From Candidatus Oscillochloris fontis (GTDB lineage Bacteria > Chloroflexota > Chloroflexia > Chloroflexales > Chloroflexaceae): a stretch of DNA of 49,804 nt. The DNA lies in assembly GCF_004138135.1 (NCBI RefSeq), contig NZ_RYFD01000033.1, forward strand, positions 1 through 49,804. Reading direction: 5' to 3'. Positions 34,636 through 44,215 of the stretch are shown piece after piece (positions within the stretch are counted from its first letter, which is position 1; every line of letters starts with the position of its first letter). The position numbers were made by a program, and so were the translations under genes. A model generated the notes under the pieces. The model ran no database searches, was not told the origin of the DNA, and worked only from the letters and a program-made list of their open reading frames with translations.

Positions 34636-35451
34636 TCAACTCTCCGCCGGTGTGTCGTGAATAAGATCGGCCCACCACGCCTGGGTCGCCTGATCAAGAT
34701 CAGTGCCGAAACGCTCAAGGAAGGCGTGGCAGCGGGCGCGGCGTTCGGTATAGAGTGCCTGAAGCGGTGCGACATTGTTGGCGATCAAGAGCTCGTTGAC
34801 CGCAGCGGCGAGGCGTTCGCCAGCCAGATTGAGCGCACTATTCCCCAACGAGGCCGAGGCGGTATCGCGGGGATCACGCCCAATCACGCCACTGGTTTCG
34901 GGGCGGAGGGGAGCGGAACCGAGGCTCTGGAGGTGAACCAGTTCGGGCCGCAGTGCGAGGGCGACCGAGGACTCCCAGAGGGCGGCGCGATCATGCATTG
35001 CTTCATCAACCAGGGCGAAGCATGGCGCGGCGAGTACCAACAGCCCGTGCTGCTGAATAGCACGCTCAGCGGCCGCGATCATGGTCAACTCGTGGGCGTG
35101 GCCATAGTGGCCGCTGGTGAGTGCGACGACGCGCCAGCCCGCTGCGGCGAGTTGGGCCAAGATGGTATCGAGCAACTGCGCCAAGAGCGAGCTAGAGATA
35201 CTAATCGAGTCGGGATGTGGTAGCAGACTGGACGCTAACCAGACCGTGGGCAGCAATACCCCACCCGTGCGCCGCACCGCCCGTAGCGAGACTGCTTCGG
35301 CGACAATCCCATCCACCCCAAGGGGAAGGTGCGGCCCGTGCCACTCCATTCCACCCCACGGCACATAGGCCACCGGGGTGTGGCTGCGGATAGCCGCGAG
35401 TTTGTCCGGGCGTAATTCAAGGTAGCGTCCCCAGATCGGCGCTTCGCTCAT
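34636..35451 (-). CDS. Creatininase-family amidohydrolase
   Basis: A 271-aa metal-dependent hydrolase. Metal ligands are in VPWGGMEWHGPHLPLGVDG (E, H, D), then VVALTSGHYGHAHE (H and E), and a Glu in RAALWESSVAL. The family includes creatinine amidohydrolase, the archaeal FAPy deformylase ArfB and peptide-trimming MftE, so the substrate is open. The start at 35451 has AGGAGAAG upstream. It is 3 bp before hisG and after the HisRS/HisZ-like gene on the same strand, suggesting a link to histidine or nucleotide-derived metabolites; that is inference. Confidence 0.85.
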   Translation of the reverse strand: MSEAPIWGRYLELRPDKLAAIRSHTPVAYVPWGGMEWHGPHLPLGVDGIVAEAVSLRAVRRTGGVLLPTVWLASSLLPHPDSISISSSLLAQLLDTILAQLAAAGWRVVALTSGHYGHAHELTMIAAAERAIQQHGLLVLAAPCFALVDEAMHDRAALWESSVALALRPELVHLQSLGSAPLRPETSGVIGRDPRDTASASLGNSALNLAGERLAAAVNELLIANNVAPLQALYTERRARCHAFLERFGTDLDQATQAWWADLIHDTPAES

Positions 35452-35474
35452 AGTCTTCTCCTGGCCTGAACCCT

Positions 35475-35583
35475 GTTTGATGCAGGCGTTGGCTTCGACA
35501 AGCTCAGCCAACCTCAACTCTAGTGGACAACGCGCAAATAGCCTCGTTTGATGCAGGCGTTGGCTTCGACAAGCTCAGCCAAC
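35475..35583. repeat. Direct repeats containing TTGGCTTCGACAAGC
   Basis: Two identical 38-bp copies at 35475-35512 and 35546-35583, 71 bp apart. Each contains the imperfect hairpin TTGGCTt-cgacaagc-tcAGCCAA. A fainter third trace (GCGTTGGCTTTGCC) follows. They fill the space between the creatininase and HisRS-like genes. Confidence 0.85.
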
Positions 35584-35636
35584 GGCTGCCCAACGCCGCC
35601 TGCCTGCGTTGGCTTTGCCTCTACCCTAGCAGCGTT

Positions 35637-37073
35637 TCACACCAGTGTATCCAGTTCTGTCATCCGCATCTGCTGCTGCTGCCCGGTCTTGAGATCGTGC
35701 CACACCAGCCCTGAATCACCCACCAGGGCTAGGTGGGTCGCTCCGTGTTGCCGCGCAGTTTCGGGTGTGGCGGTACCAGGCACGCCAACATCCATGATCG
35801 CCACCAAGCCTTGTTGGCGCAACTGATGGGCCACCTCGATGGCCAGCGGGTAGGTGATTGCCTCTTCGGCGGCGACCAAGACCAGTGCTGGCTGGGCGGG
35901 GGGCGGTAGTGTGGCTCCGCGTGCGACGCATTCGAGCACATAGCTGAATCCGACGGCGGGGGTTGGGGCTGATCCGCCCAGCGTTTGTACCAGATCATCA
36001 TAGCGCCCACCGCCACCGAGGTGCTGACCATCGGCGGTGTAGATCTCAAAGATCAGGCCGGTGTAGTAGTGCAAGCCGCGCCCTAAGCCGAGATCGATCT
36101 CGACCCGTTGTTGATCGATCCCATGGGCGGCGAGCAGGGTGAGGATGGTTTCGAGTTCGTTGGCTGCGGGAGAAGTGAGCGCATACTCAGCCAACAGGGT
36201 ACTGATCTGGGGCAACACCTCAACGGGGGGGCCGTGCAACTCCACCAGGCGCGCCAGCAGTTCCAGGGCACGATCTATTGTGGGTTGCGGATCACCTCGG
36301 CGGAGCTTGCGCAGCAGACGTTGGATGACCTCGTGCGGACTGCGGGTGCCGGTGCTCAGATCGATCTGCATCGCATCGAGCATCCGTAATAACCACGCAG
36401 CAGCCTGCTCATCATCGAGGCCACTCGGCAAGGCCATATCATCCGGGGGGGTGCTGATCGTCTCGCTGATGCGCTCGCGCACCGCCGCCAAGCCCTCGCT
36501 GCGTAGGCGCTCCATACTCCATGCCAGGATGCCCTGGGTGCGCTCTTCTAGACCCAGCCCGGCCAGCACCTCGCGGATCATGCCGATGTGGCCTACCACC
36601 AGCCGGTAGTTGTGGAGACCAGCCGCCTCCAACCCGGTGCAGGCCAACGCCAGTACCTCGGCATCGGCGCGGGGGGCGGCGCAGCCCACCAACTCCACCC
36701 CCACCTGGGTGAATTGGCGCGTGGCTCCCACTTGGGGTTGCTCGTAGCGGAAGACCGGCCCGGCATAGGCGAGGCGCAACGGGAGCGGTTGGCCCTGCAT
36801 GTGGGCGATATAGGCACGCAGTACCGAGGCGGTCCATTCGGGCCGCAGGGCGAGGTGGCGCTCACCAAAATTGAACTCGTAGACCTTGCCGACCAACTCC
36901 TCGCCCAGTTTGCGTAGGTAGAGTTCGCGCTGCTCAAGTACTGGCAGATCGATCATACGATAGCCGTGCCGATCCAGCGTCTGCTCTAGGCTCCGGCGTA
37001 CCTGAACCAGCCTGCATTGCTCATCAGGGAGCACATCGTGCATCCCACGCACCGCCTCTATCGGACTGCTCAC
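35637..37073 (-). CDS. Histidyl-tRNA synthetase-like protein (HisS or HisZ-type)
   Basis: A 478-aa class II synthetase fold. Motif 1/2 parts are RPEWTASVLRAYIAH and GPVFRYEQPQVGATRQFTQVGVELVG. A long insertion spans about 165-320. The HisA-like motif is LGRGLHYYTGLIFEIY, with H where active HisRS has D (RGLDYYT). The HisB-like motif is GGGGRYDDL. An anticodon-binding-like C-terminal domain (about 385-478) ends it. The linked hisG favours a HisZ-like role, while the C-terminal domain favours HisRS. I choose the GTG at 37073, which has GGGAGAGG six bases upstream, over the ATG at 37091, which lacks an RBS. Confidence 0.75.
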   Translation of the reverse strand: MSSPIEAVRGMHDVLPDEQCRLVQVRRSLEQTLDRHGYRMIDLPVLEQRELYLRKLGEELVGKVYEFNFGERHLALRPEWTASVLRAYIAHMQGQPLPLRLAYAGPVFRYEQPQVGATRQFTQVGVELVGCAAPRADAEVLALACTGLEAAGLHNYRLVVGHIGMIREVLAGLGLEERTQGILAWSMERLRSEGLAAVRERISETISTPPDDMALPSGLDDEQAAAWLLRMLDAMQIDLSTGTRSPHEVIQRLLRKLRRGDPQPTIDRALELLARLVELHGPPVEVLPQISTLLAEYALTSPAANELETILTLLAAHGIDQQRVEIDLGLGRGLHYYTGLIFEIYTADGQHLGGGGRYDDLVQTLGGSAPTPAVGFSYVLECVARGATLPPPAQPALVLVAAEEAITYPLAIEVAHQLRQQGLVAIMDVGVPGTATPETARQHGATHLALVGDSGLVWHDLKTGQQQQMRMTELDTLV

Positions 37074-37312
37074 CTGCCACCTCTCCCTCATGACGCCATT
37101 TGTTCAACCGCGCCGCAATTGTACCCGATGCAACCATCGGCGACAAGGAAGATGTGCTAGGCTTTTGGGGCGAGCGAGTGAGACAATGCGACAGGTTGCA
37201 CGATATTTGGTATAACAGGATACAGAATATCATCTTGAATCTGGCTGCACCCGTCTATTGGTGTACCGAAGCCGTACAACAGACAGATCGAACAGTTGAG
37301 GAGTGACCTTCT

Positions 37313-38638
37313 ATGAATTACAGCGCATGGTTTGCCGCGCAGGACGATCCGAGTGAGCGCTATCCACTAACGGACGTGGTCTACTATTCCAAGTCGGGTG
37401 GGTTGTTGGAGGTGCAGCACAACATGGACGCGCTGCGCCAGCTTAGTGCCGCTGAGTGGAAGCAGCTCTTCGAGAGCCGTTGGATGCGTACCAGTTGGCC
37501 CTATGGCAGTGGCGTTTGGGGCAAGAAGGAGTGGGTCTGCCCGGAGATCGAGGATAAGAACATCGTCAGTATGTTCGAGGGCGGCACCAATCTCTTCTGG
37601 GCCGACCGCCTCGGTCAGGAGATCGGGGTGGACGAGCTCTGGATCAAGATGTGTGGCAATAGCCACACCGGCAGCTTCAAAGACCTCGGCATGACCGTGC
37701 TGGTGAGCGTGGTCAAGCAGATGATCAGCGATGGCAAGCCGATCCGTGCGGTGGCCTGCGCCTCGACCGGCGACACCTCGGCGGCCCTGGCGGCCTACGG
37801 CGCGGCAGCGGGCATTCCCACCATCGTCTTCCTGCCCAAGGGCAAGGTCAGCATTGCCCAACTCGTCCAGCCCGTGGCGCACGGGGCGTTGGTGTTGGCG
37901 CTCGACACCGACTTCGACGGCTGTATGCGTGTGGTACGCGAAGTGACCTCGCACCCCGATAGCGGGATCTACCTGGCCAATTCGCTCAACTCATTGCGCG
38001 TCGAGGGCCAGAAGACCGTCGGAATCGAGATCGTCCAGCAGTTTGACTGGGACGTACCGGACTGGATCATCATTCCGGGCGGCAACCTCGGCAACACCTT
38101 TGCGCTCGGCAAGGGCATGCAGATGATGTACGACCTGGGCATGATCAACCGTCTGCCGCGCATTGTCTGTGCGCAGGCCGAACGCGCCAACCCGCTCTAC
38201 CGCGCCTACCGCAACAACTGGAACTACGAGCCTATCGCGGCCCAAAGTACCGCCGCCAGCGCCATCCAGATCGGCGACCCAATCAGTATCAGCCGCGCCA
38301 TCAGCACCCTGACCCGCTTCAACGGCGTGGTCGAGCAGGCCAGCGAGCAGGAACTGGCCGATGCGGCGGCGCGGGCGGATCGCACCGGAGCCTATGCTTG
38401 CCCACACACCGGCGTGGCGCTGGCCGCCCTTACCAAACTGGTTGCGCGGGGCGAGATCAAAAAGAGCGACCGCGTGGTGGTCATCTCAACTGCCCACGGC
38501 CTCAAATTCAGCCGCTTCAAGGTGGACTACCACGAGGGCAAACTGAACGGGGTACAGAGTAACCACGCCAACCCACCCATCGAGCTACCCGCCGATGTGG
38601 ATGCCGTGCGCCGGGTGATCGCCGAGCGGATGGGATAA
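37313..38638 (+). CDS. thrC: Threonine synthase
   Basis: A 441-aa fold-type II PLP enzyme converting O-phosphohomoserine to threonine. The PLP lysine is K123 in [12 protein letters not shown]. The phosphate-binding and substrate loops are [15 protein letters not shown] and [15 protein letters not shown]. The N-terminal extension ([18 protein letters not shown], then [19 protein letters not shown]) fits ThrC. The start has GAGGAG upstream. A TATAAC at 37211 may be its -10. It leaves 9 bp before the next methyltransferase gene, so the two may be cotranscribed. Confidence 0.93.
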   Translation: MNYSAWFAAQDDPSERYPLTDVVYYSKSGGLLEVQHNMDALRQLSAAEWKQLFESRWMRTSWPYGSGVWGKKEWVCPEIEDKNIVSMFEGGTNLFWADRLGQEIGVDELWIKMCGNSHTGSFKDLGMTVLVSVVKQMISDGKPIRAVACASTGDTSAALAAYGAAAGIPTIVFLPKGKVSIAQLVQPVAHGALVLALDTDFDGCMRVVREVTSHPDSGIYLANSLNSLRVEGQKTVGIEIVQQFDWDVPDWIIIPGGNLGNTFALGKGMQMMYDLGMINRLPRIVCAQAERANPLYRAYRNNWNYEPIAAQSTAASAIQIGDPISISRAISTLTRFNGVVEQASEQELADAAARADRTGAYACPHTGVALAALTKLVARGEIKKSDRVVVISTAHGLKFSRFKVDYHEGKLNGVQSNHANPPIELPADVDAVRRVIAERMG

Positions 38639-38647
38639 AGGATCGGC

Positions 38648-39832
38648 ATGCGTTCTAAAGAATTTCGTAACCTCGTGGGCGATCTGCTGCGTGCCGGTGA
38701 AACCATTGCGCCACGCTGCCCGCACGCCCACGAGTGTGGCGGTTGCGCCTACCAAGATCGCGCCTATAGCGCCCAGATCGCGGCCAAGACCGAGGCGCTG
38801 ATGCGCCTCTTTGACGCATCAGATCTGGGTGGCATCGGGTATGACCCGGCCACCTTTCAGGTGGTCGGGTCGCCCGACCCGTACACCTACCGCACGCGCA
38901 TGGACTACGTGGCCACCAAGGGGCGTTTCGGGCTGCGGGCGCGTGGCAAATTCAACTACATCATCGAACTGAGCACCTGCCACCTCATCCCCCCGGCGGC
39001 CTTCGCCGCCGCGCATGCGGTCTGGGTACGCGCCAACGAGTTGGGTCTCCCTGACTACAACATCCGCAGCCACGCGGGGTTCCTGCGCTATGTGGTAGTG
39101 CGGCGCAACCCCGACGATCAGGTGCTCATCGCCATCGTCACCGCCGAAGGCCCCTACGCCGACGAGGTGGAAGAACTGGCCCGCACCGCCCTCGCGCAAC
39201 CGGGGGTGGTCGGGTTCCACTGGCTGCTCAACAACACCCGCACCGATCTCTCATTTGGCAGCCCGCTACGCCACTGGGGAGCCGAAACCCTCGCCATGCG
39301 CGTCGGGGCCACCCACCTGATGATCGGCCCCAACACCTTCTTCCAGAATAACGTCCACCTGCTCGATCAACTCCTGGCCGCCGTGGGCGACGCGGTCGGG
39401 CCAGTAGCGAGCGTCGCCGATCTCTACGGTGGCGTGGGCACCATCGGCATGCACCTCGCACCCCAGGTCGGCCAGGTCATCAGTGTCGAGGAGGTGGCCG
39501 AGAGCGCCGCGCTGGCCGCGCAACACAGTGCGGCCCAGGGCGTAACGAACCTCCAGGCAATCAACCAGGACGTGCTGAGCTACCTGCGCACGCAAGCCCC
39601 GGCGGCGTGGCCGGTGGCAGTGGTAGATCCACCGCGCATCGGATTGGGGCCGGAGGTGTGCGCCGAACTGCTGCGCATCGCCCCGCAGCGCCTCGTCTAC
39701 GTCTCGTGCAACCCGATCACCCTGGTTGAGGATCTGCGCCTCTTGGGGGCGCACTACCGGCTGCGCCACCTCACCGGCTACGACATGTTCCCGCACACGC
39801 CACATGTGGAGGTGCTGGCGGTGTTGGAGTAA
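38648..39832 (+). CDS. TrmA/RlmD-family RNA methyltransferase with Fe-S cysteines, no TRAM
   Basis: A 394-aa SAM-dependent RNA methyltransferase. The N-terminal cluster motif CPHAHECGGCAYQD supplies three cysteines, and the fourth would be in ELSTCHL (about residue 111). The Rossmann motif is VADLYGGVGTIGMHLA, DPPRIG is present, and the catalytic Cys is in YVSCNPITL. A TRAM domain is absent at the N-terminus. It would methylate uracil C5 in rRNA. It overlaps in role with the 30399 paralogue, and together they cover both TRAM and Fe-S features. It sits 9 bp after thrC. Confidence 0.9.
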   Translation: MRSKEFRNLVGDLLRAGETIAPRCPHAHECGGCAYQDRAYSAQIAAKTEALMRLFDASDLGGIGYDPATFQVVGSPDPYTYRTRMDYVATKGRFGLRARGKFNYIIELSTCHLIPPAAFAAAHAVWVRANELGLPDYNIRSHAGFLRYVVVRRNPDDQVLIAIVTAEGPYADEVEELARTALAQPGVVGFHWLLNNTRTDLSFGSPLRHWGAETLAMRVGATHLMIGPNTFFQNNVHLLDQLLAAVGDAVGPVASVADLYGGVGTIGMHLAPQVGQVISVEEVAESAALAAQHSAAQGVTNLQAINQDVLSYLRTQAPAAWPVAVVDPPRIGLGPEVCAELLRIAPQRLVYVSCNPITLVEDLRLLGAHYRLRHLTGYDMFPHTPHVEVLAVLE

Positions 39833-39885
39833 TCATAAACTACAGACGATCATAGGCTCGCTCGGATCATCGAAGGAGAAGACAC

Positions 39886-42800
39886 ATGGAACCCAAACTC
39901 TCCCGTGGTACACTCCTCGGTTCTAATGGGCGTTACCAGGTTGAACGCTGGTTGAGTCAGGGCCGTTTTGGCCAGACATACCGAGCCTATGATCGTCGGC
40001 TAGGCCACACAGTGGTGGTGAAGCGGTTGAAACACGATCCGAACTGGAATAGCGATGCGCAGCACCAAGCACAACAACATTTCAAGGCCGAGGCACACCT
40101 CTTACTTCAACTCAATTTTCCGGGTTTTCATGGCATCCCTGAAATCTACGACTACCTTGAGGATGAAGCGTGTCTGGTTCTGCGCTATATCGAAGGCCAA
40201 ACCCTCTTTACCCTCGTTAATGCCCAACCTGAAGGCCGCCTAGCAACGAACGACGCTCTGCGTTACATCCGCGATGCATGTGCGGCGTTGGTCTATATGC
40301 ACCTACACACACCCAACCCCATACTGCACCGCGACATCAAGCCCGACAACATCATCCGTGATCTGCGTGGGCGTGCCTGGTTGATTGACTTTGGGATTTC
40401 CCACGCCTTTCAATCAAGCGACACCTTCCGTACCGCCATTCCAACCGCCGGAACCCGTGGCTACATGCCACCCGAACAGGAGCGCGGTCAGGCCGAGCCA
40501 CGTTCAGATGTCTACGCGCTTGCAGCCACTCTCTACACCCTCATTACGGGTGAAGAAGTAGGAGTGCGCGAGAATCGCTGGGAACTCGTAGTGCAGGGGC
40601 AGATTGCGGTTCAACCAGAAGTCATGGCACTGGTAGATGCTGGTTTGAGCGTGGATGTGAATGAGCGCCCAGACGCACAATCATTCCTGGCCGCGCTTGA
40701 TAGCATGATCGAACATTGCCCGATCTCCCTCCCGCCACCAAGATTCCCCCTCCCCCAGCCAGCAGGCTTGGTATGGAGACCAGACCGAGTGCGCCAGATC
40801 ATTGATCAGGTGCAGACACACCACCGCGCACTCTTAACCGGAATCAGTGGCACGGGCAAGCGCATGTTCATGGCCGAGATCGCCCAACACTGGCCCACAT
40901 CCCAGATCTTCTGGTACCGTTGTGATCGTGGCTCAGGGTTTGATCTCCTGGTGAGTGAACTTGCGCTCTTTCTTGCCCACCATGGATCACCCGAATTGTG
41001 GCATCAGTTTCAGATGACCGAAGAGAGCAAGAATCTGCCCTTGCCTCCCGATCTGATCAATACCTATCTCATAGAACACATAATCAATCACGGCTATCTG
41101 CTTTGCCTTGATGATCTCGATCTCCTTGATCTTGGTGATTTGCGTAGTAAGCAGTTACTCGTGAATCTGGTACACAAGGCAACCCAAGGCCAGGTAACCA
41201 TTTTGGCCAGTGCGCGTGGCATGCTCACGGAGTTTGCCGCAGAGGCGTCAATCAGGCTCGACGCAAATCCGGTTGTAGATGGGAGGCAATTCCTTCAGAT
41301 CCATGCGCCGGGGCTTGCGCCAACACAAATAGAGCGCCTGCATAGAGCCGTGGGCGACAACCTCTTCTCACTCAAACAAGCCATTGCGGCATGCAAACGG
41401 GGGGCCGACCTCGAAACCATGTTGGCACAATTAGCCACTCCGCAACCTATTAGCCTGACTCTCGTGCGTGTGATTGATGGATTGTTGCATCAACATGAGC
41501 GCCTCGTCATCCATGCCTTGGTGCTGCTCCCTGATCGTTATAGTCGGGCTACGATCCTTGCTGCGATGATCAACAATCCGCAGCTTGATCTCGCTGCGAT
41601 TCTCACCAATCTGGAAACGTTAGACCTGCTGGAGCGCAGAGAGAGCCCATTAGGGCCAGCGTACACCCTCCACGCAGCCGTGCAAGACCTCTACGCTGAC
41701 CAGATTATGCTACGGCGACGCCTGCTCTGGAATCGGTGGGCTGCCGAATACTACCGCACCGATGAGCCTGATCCGATGCGGGCGGCGCTGCACTATCTCG
41801 TAGCAGGGGCCATTACCAAGGCCATCGGGCTGATCATGAGCGAGATAGATAGCTTGCTCAGTCAGGGTTATGCTCCGCTACTCGCGCGCCTAATCGATAG
41901 ATTAGAAGCCCACCCTCCTCGCCTTGAGCCGAGCCAGTGGGTGCAGCTCCTTATTGTGCGTGGTGAGTTGTATGCGCGAGCCGATAATAGTGAAGCTGCC
42001 CTGAATGCCTTACGTGCGGCACATGAACAGATGGATGCCCTACCCGCAAGCGAAGATCTGTGGCGCTGGAAGATACGTATCTGTCGCGATTTTGCCAACC
42101 TGCTCGAATATACCGATCCCAGACAAGCCTTGCACTGGATAGATAACGGACTGGAGCTAAGTAATGGGCAATCAGTGGCCGATGAAGCAGCCCTCCATAT
42201 TCGGGCTGGTTCGATCTATATTGGCAATAATGTCCATGATAAAGGGTTAACCCACCTTCACCGTGCTATGCCGCTTGCGCCTGAAGACGAACAACCGCAC
42301 TTGCGCAATACGCAGATCCCGCTCCAACTACGCATCAAGGCGCTCAATAATTTTGGGATCGCCTACTGCAAGTTGGGTGATATGGAGCGCGGGGTGGGGT
42401 ATTACCAGGCAGCGCTCAAACTCGCTCGTGACACCCATGACATGTGGCAGATGGTGGCTATTCGGCACAATTTCAGCATCTCACGTGAGGATGCGGGGGA
42501 TTGGCACGGCGCACTCGCCGATTACCACGAAGTCCTTGGTTTGGCACAGCAGTATGGCAGTGTTAGTACCCAGGTGCAGATTGAACTCAGTATTGCACTT
42601 CAGGAGATGGCACGCGGCCAGACAGCACGGGCAGAAGAGCGATTTGAGCATCTGCTGGAGCGAACCTGCACATGTGCTCTGCATGAGCATCAGATCTATA
42701 TCCTCACGAGTTATGCGGATCTCGCCTTACGCCTGAAACGCTATGCGCAGGCCAGAAATCTCTTCAGCCAAGCGCAAACCCTGAGTGTAGAGATTGAGGT

Positions 42801-43179
42801 AGATGGCCAACTCTCCGAGATTGAGCGTGGCTATGCCCAGATCTGGCTGGCTCAAGGCGATTCCAGCATGGCGCACTCGGCGGCTGAGGCAGCCCTGGCC
42901 TTCGCCATAGAACAAGAATCTCCCCTTGATGAAGCTGAGAGTCGGCGGGTCTTGGCGCGTGTCCATTACATGAGTGGTGATCACGCCGCTGCCTGGAATG
43001 CGTTTGCACAGAGCCGCGCTATCCTTGCCGAGCATCATTTTACGTACCCTCTCGCACGTACATGCCTCTGGTATGGCCAGGCGCTTGTGGCTGCTGGTGA
43101 TACCGATGCTGGCCAGCGACTCTGCGCAGAGGCTCATGCGAGTCTTGCTACACTAGGTGCCGATCCAGCAATGGCATGA
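39886..43179 (+). CDS. Ser/Thr kinase fused to STAND-type NTPase and TPR repeats
   Basis: A 1097-aa multi-domain signalling protein. The kinase (about 17-275) has the ATP lysine K46 in VVVKRL, HRDIKPDN (149-156, D150 catalytic), DFG (168-170) and a PPE loop. A STAND-like NTPase follows with Walker A GISGTGKR (319-326) and Walker B LLCLDD (405-410), then a helical region, then TPR-like repeats (about 690-1090; for example ALNNFGIAYCKLGDMERGVGYYQAALKLA). No membrane segment is seen, so it is probably cytoplasmic. Such proteins integrate signals by oligomerisation. AGGAGAAG precedes the ATG. Confidence 0.9.
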   Translation: MEPKLSRGTLLGSNGRYQVERWLSQGRFGQTYRAYDRRLGHTVVVKRLKHDPNWNSDAQHQAQQHFKAEAHLLLQLNFPGFHGIPEIYDYLEDEACLVLRYIEGQTLFTLVNAQPEGRLATNDALRYIRDACAALVYMHLHTPNPILHRDIKPDNIIRDLRGRAWLIDFGISHAFQSSDTFRTAIPTAGTRGYMPPEQERGQAEPRSDVYALAATLYTLITGEEVGVRENRWELVVQGQIAVQPEVMALVDAGLSVDVNERPDAQSFLAALDSMIEHCPISLPPPRFPLPQPAGLVWRPDRVRQIIDQVQTHHRALLTGISGTGKRMFMAEIAQHWPTSQIFWYRCDRGSGFDLLVSELALFLAHHGSPELWHQFQMTEESKNLPLPPDLINTYLIEHIINHGYLLCLDDLDLLDLGDLRSKQLLVNLVHKATQGQVTILASARGMLTEFAAEASIRLDANPVVDGRQFLQIHAPGLAPTQIERLHRAVGDNLFSLKQAIAACKRGADLETMLAQLATPQPISLTLVRVIDGLLHQHERLVIHALVLLPDRYSRATILAAMINNPQLDLAAILTNLETLDLLERRESPLGPAYTLHAAVQDLYADQIMLRRRLLWNRWAAEYYRTDEPDPMRAALHYLVAGAITKAIGLIMSEIDSLLSQGYAPLLARLIDRLEAHPPRLEPSQWVQLLIVRGELYARADNSEAALNALRAAHEQMDALPASEDLWRWKIRICRDFANLLEYTDPRQALHWIDNGLELSNGQSVADEAALHIRAGSIYIGNNVHDKGLTHLHRAMPLAPEDEQPHLRNTQIPLQLRIKALNNFGIAYCKLGDMERGVGYYQAALKLARDTHDMWQMVAIRHNFSISREDAGDWHGALADYHEVLGLAQQYGSVSTQVQIELSIALQEMARGQTARAEERFEHLLERTCTCALHEHQIYILTSYADLALRLKRYAQARNLFSQAQTLSVEIEVDGQLSEIERGYAQIWLAQGDSSMAHSAAEAALAFAIEQESPLDEAESRRVLARVHYMSGDHAAAWNAFAQSRAILAEHHFTYPLARTCLWYGQALVAAGDTDAGQRLCAEAHASLATLGADPAMA

Positions 43180-43330
43180 GATCATGCTGAACTAACAGAG
43201 CAGATACCCAGAGAACTCTGAGATTTCCCACCTTCTCACACGATCTCCTAGCCACCACCGATGCCTTTGATGGGTATCTGCATATCTGGATGAAGATCTG
43301 CTTGAAAGTTGAAATCGCAGCAATACTCAT

Positions 43331-43848
43331 CCACATGTACGTGGACATATTACCATCACTGGCGGCGAGCCTTTCGTCTACAAGGATCTCTTTCAACTCC
43401 TTAAGATCATTGCGGCCAAGAGAGAGCGCTACAGTTTTGCCCTACTCTCCAATGGCACACTGATTGATGCCACACTTACCCAGCGCCTGCAAGCCCTCCA
43501 CCCCAGGTTTGTCCAAGTCAGTATTGAAGGCACACCTTCTTAGTCGGCGGCGGCACACCCTACCACTGCACCGCTGGCGATAGTTTGCTCACCGTGCAAC
43601 CGAATGGCGATCTCTATCCATGTCGGCGTATGCCCATAGTTGTGGGGAACCTATGCAAGACACCCCTGGCCGAACTCTACTATCAGAGTGAAATCCTCAG
43701 TAGCTTGCGGGATCGTCAGCGGATAAGCACCGAGTGCCAAGGGTGTTACTTTGCCCAGCACTGCCGGGGCGGGTTGCATTGCTTGGCCTATGCCACAACC
43801 GGCGATCCCTTCCGTGCCGATCCTGGCTGCTGGGTCCATTCGGTATAA
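43331..43848 (+). pseudogene. Radical SAM/SPASM protein, decayed
   Basis: Two fragments in different frames. Frame 2 (43331-43543) encodes HITITGGEPFVYKDLFQLLK, then LLSNGTLID and VQVSIEG, and stops at TAG 43541. Frame 1 (from about 43543) encodes GGGTPYHC, a SPASM-type tail YPCRRMPIVVGNL, and a cluster pattern CQGCYFAQHCRGG ending DPGCW, stopping at 43848. The N-terminal CxxxCxxC part and about 100 middle residues are gone, so the gene suffered at least one deletion and a frameshift. The intact enzyme probably modified peptides or matured an enzyme; its substrate gene is not visible. Confidence 0.88.
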
Positions 43849-43849
43849 T
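43842..43849 (+). promoter_or_regulatory. Candidate extended -10 (GGTATAAT)
   Basis: TATAAT at 43844-43849 overlaps the pseudogene stop codon and lies about 70 bp before the small gene at 43918. It is the same GGTATAAT form as at 2636 and 13111. Confidence 0.4.
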
Positions 43850-43917
43850 ATTATAGATGTGGGACATCACCCATGACAATGCATACCTTGTCTCGGAACA
43901 GGAAAAAGGTATCCACA

Positions 43918-44193
43918 ATGCCCCCCACCCGCCCCGTGCTGATCGCCCTCAGCCTCGGTCTTGTGCTGCTGCTCAGCCTGTGCGGGCTGAGCGGCTTCCT
44001 GATCACCCGCAACCCCAACGGGCGTCACCTGAGTTTCGATACCCCCCCGATTGCGGGGCACGTCTACTCGATCTGGCTCCTTCCCTGCGACGCCTACAAC
44101 CCCGGTCAGATCATCCTGGGGCGCGATCTGATGATCTATAGCCGCTATCCCCCGCCGGGCTTCAGCATCCCGCTGGCTCCGATGTGCCCGTAG
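43918..44193 (+). CDS. Small secreted or membrane-anchored protein, hypothetical
   Basis: A 91-aa protein I do not recognise. A signal-like hydrophobic N-terminus (PPTRPVLIALSLGLVLLLSLCGLSGFL) precedes a short polar mature part (NPNGRHLSFDTPPIAGHVYSIW, then PCDAYNPGQIILGRDLMIYS) ending in Pro-rich PPPGFSIPLAPMCP. The mature part has two Cys (PCDAY and MCP) that could form a disulfide. The start at 43918 has an AAAAAGG-type RBS; an ATG at 43873 is possible. It is followed by a strong terminator. It lies between the radical-SAM pseudogene and tRNA-Glu. Confidence 0.55.
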   Translation: MPPTRPVLIALSLGLVLLLSLCGLSGFLITRNPNGRHLSFDTPPIAGHVYSIWLLPCDAYNPGQIILGRDLMIYSRYPPPGFSIPLAPMCP

Positions 44194-44215
44194 GAGGAGC
44201 CTGTTCGCAGAAACA

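Noticed and set aside
43148-43396. Minus-strand frame after the kinase gene
   Set aside because: No RBS or family; it overlaps the radical-SAM remnant on the other strand.
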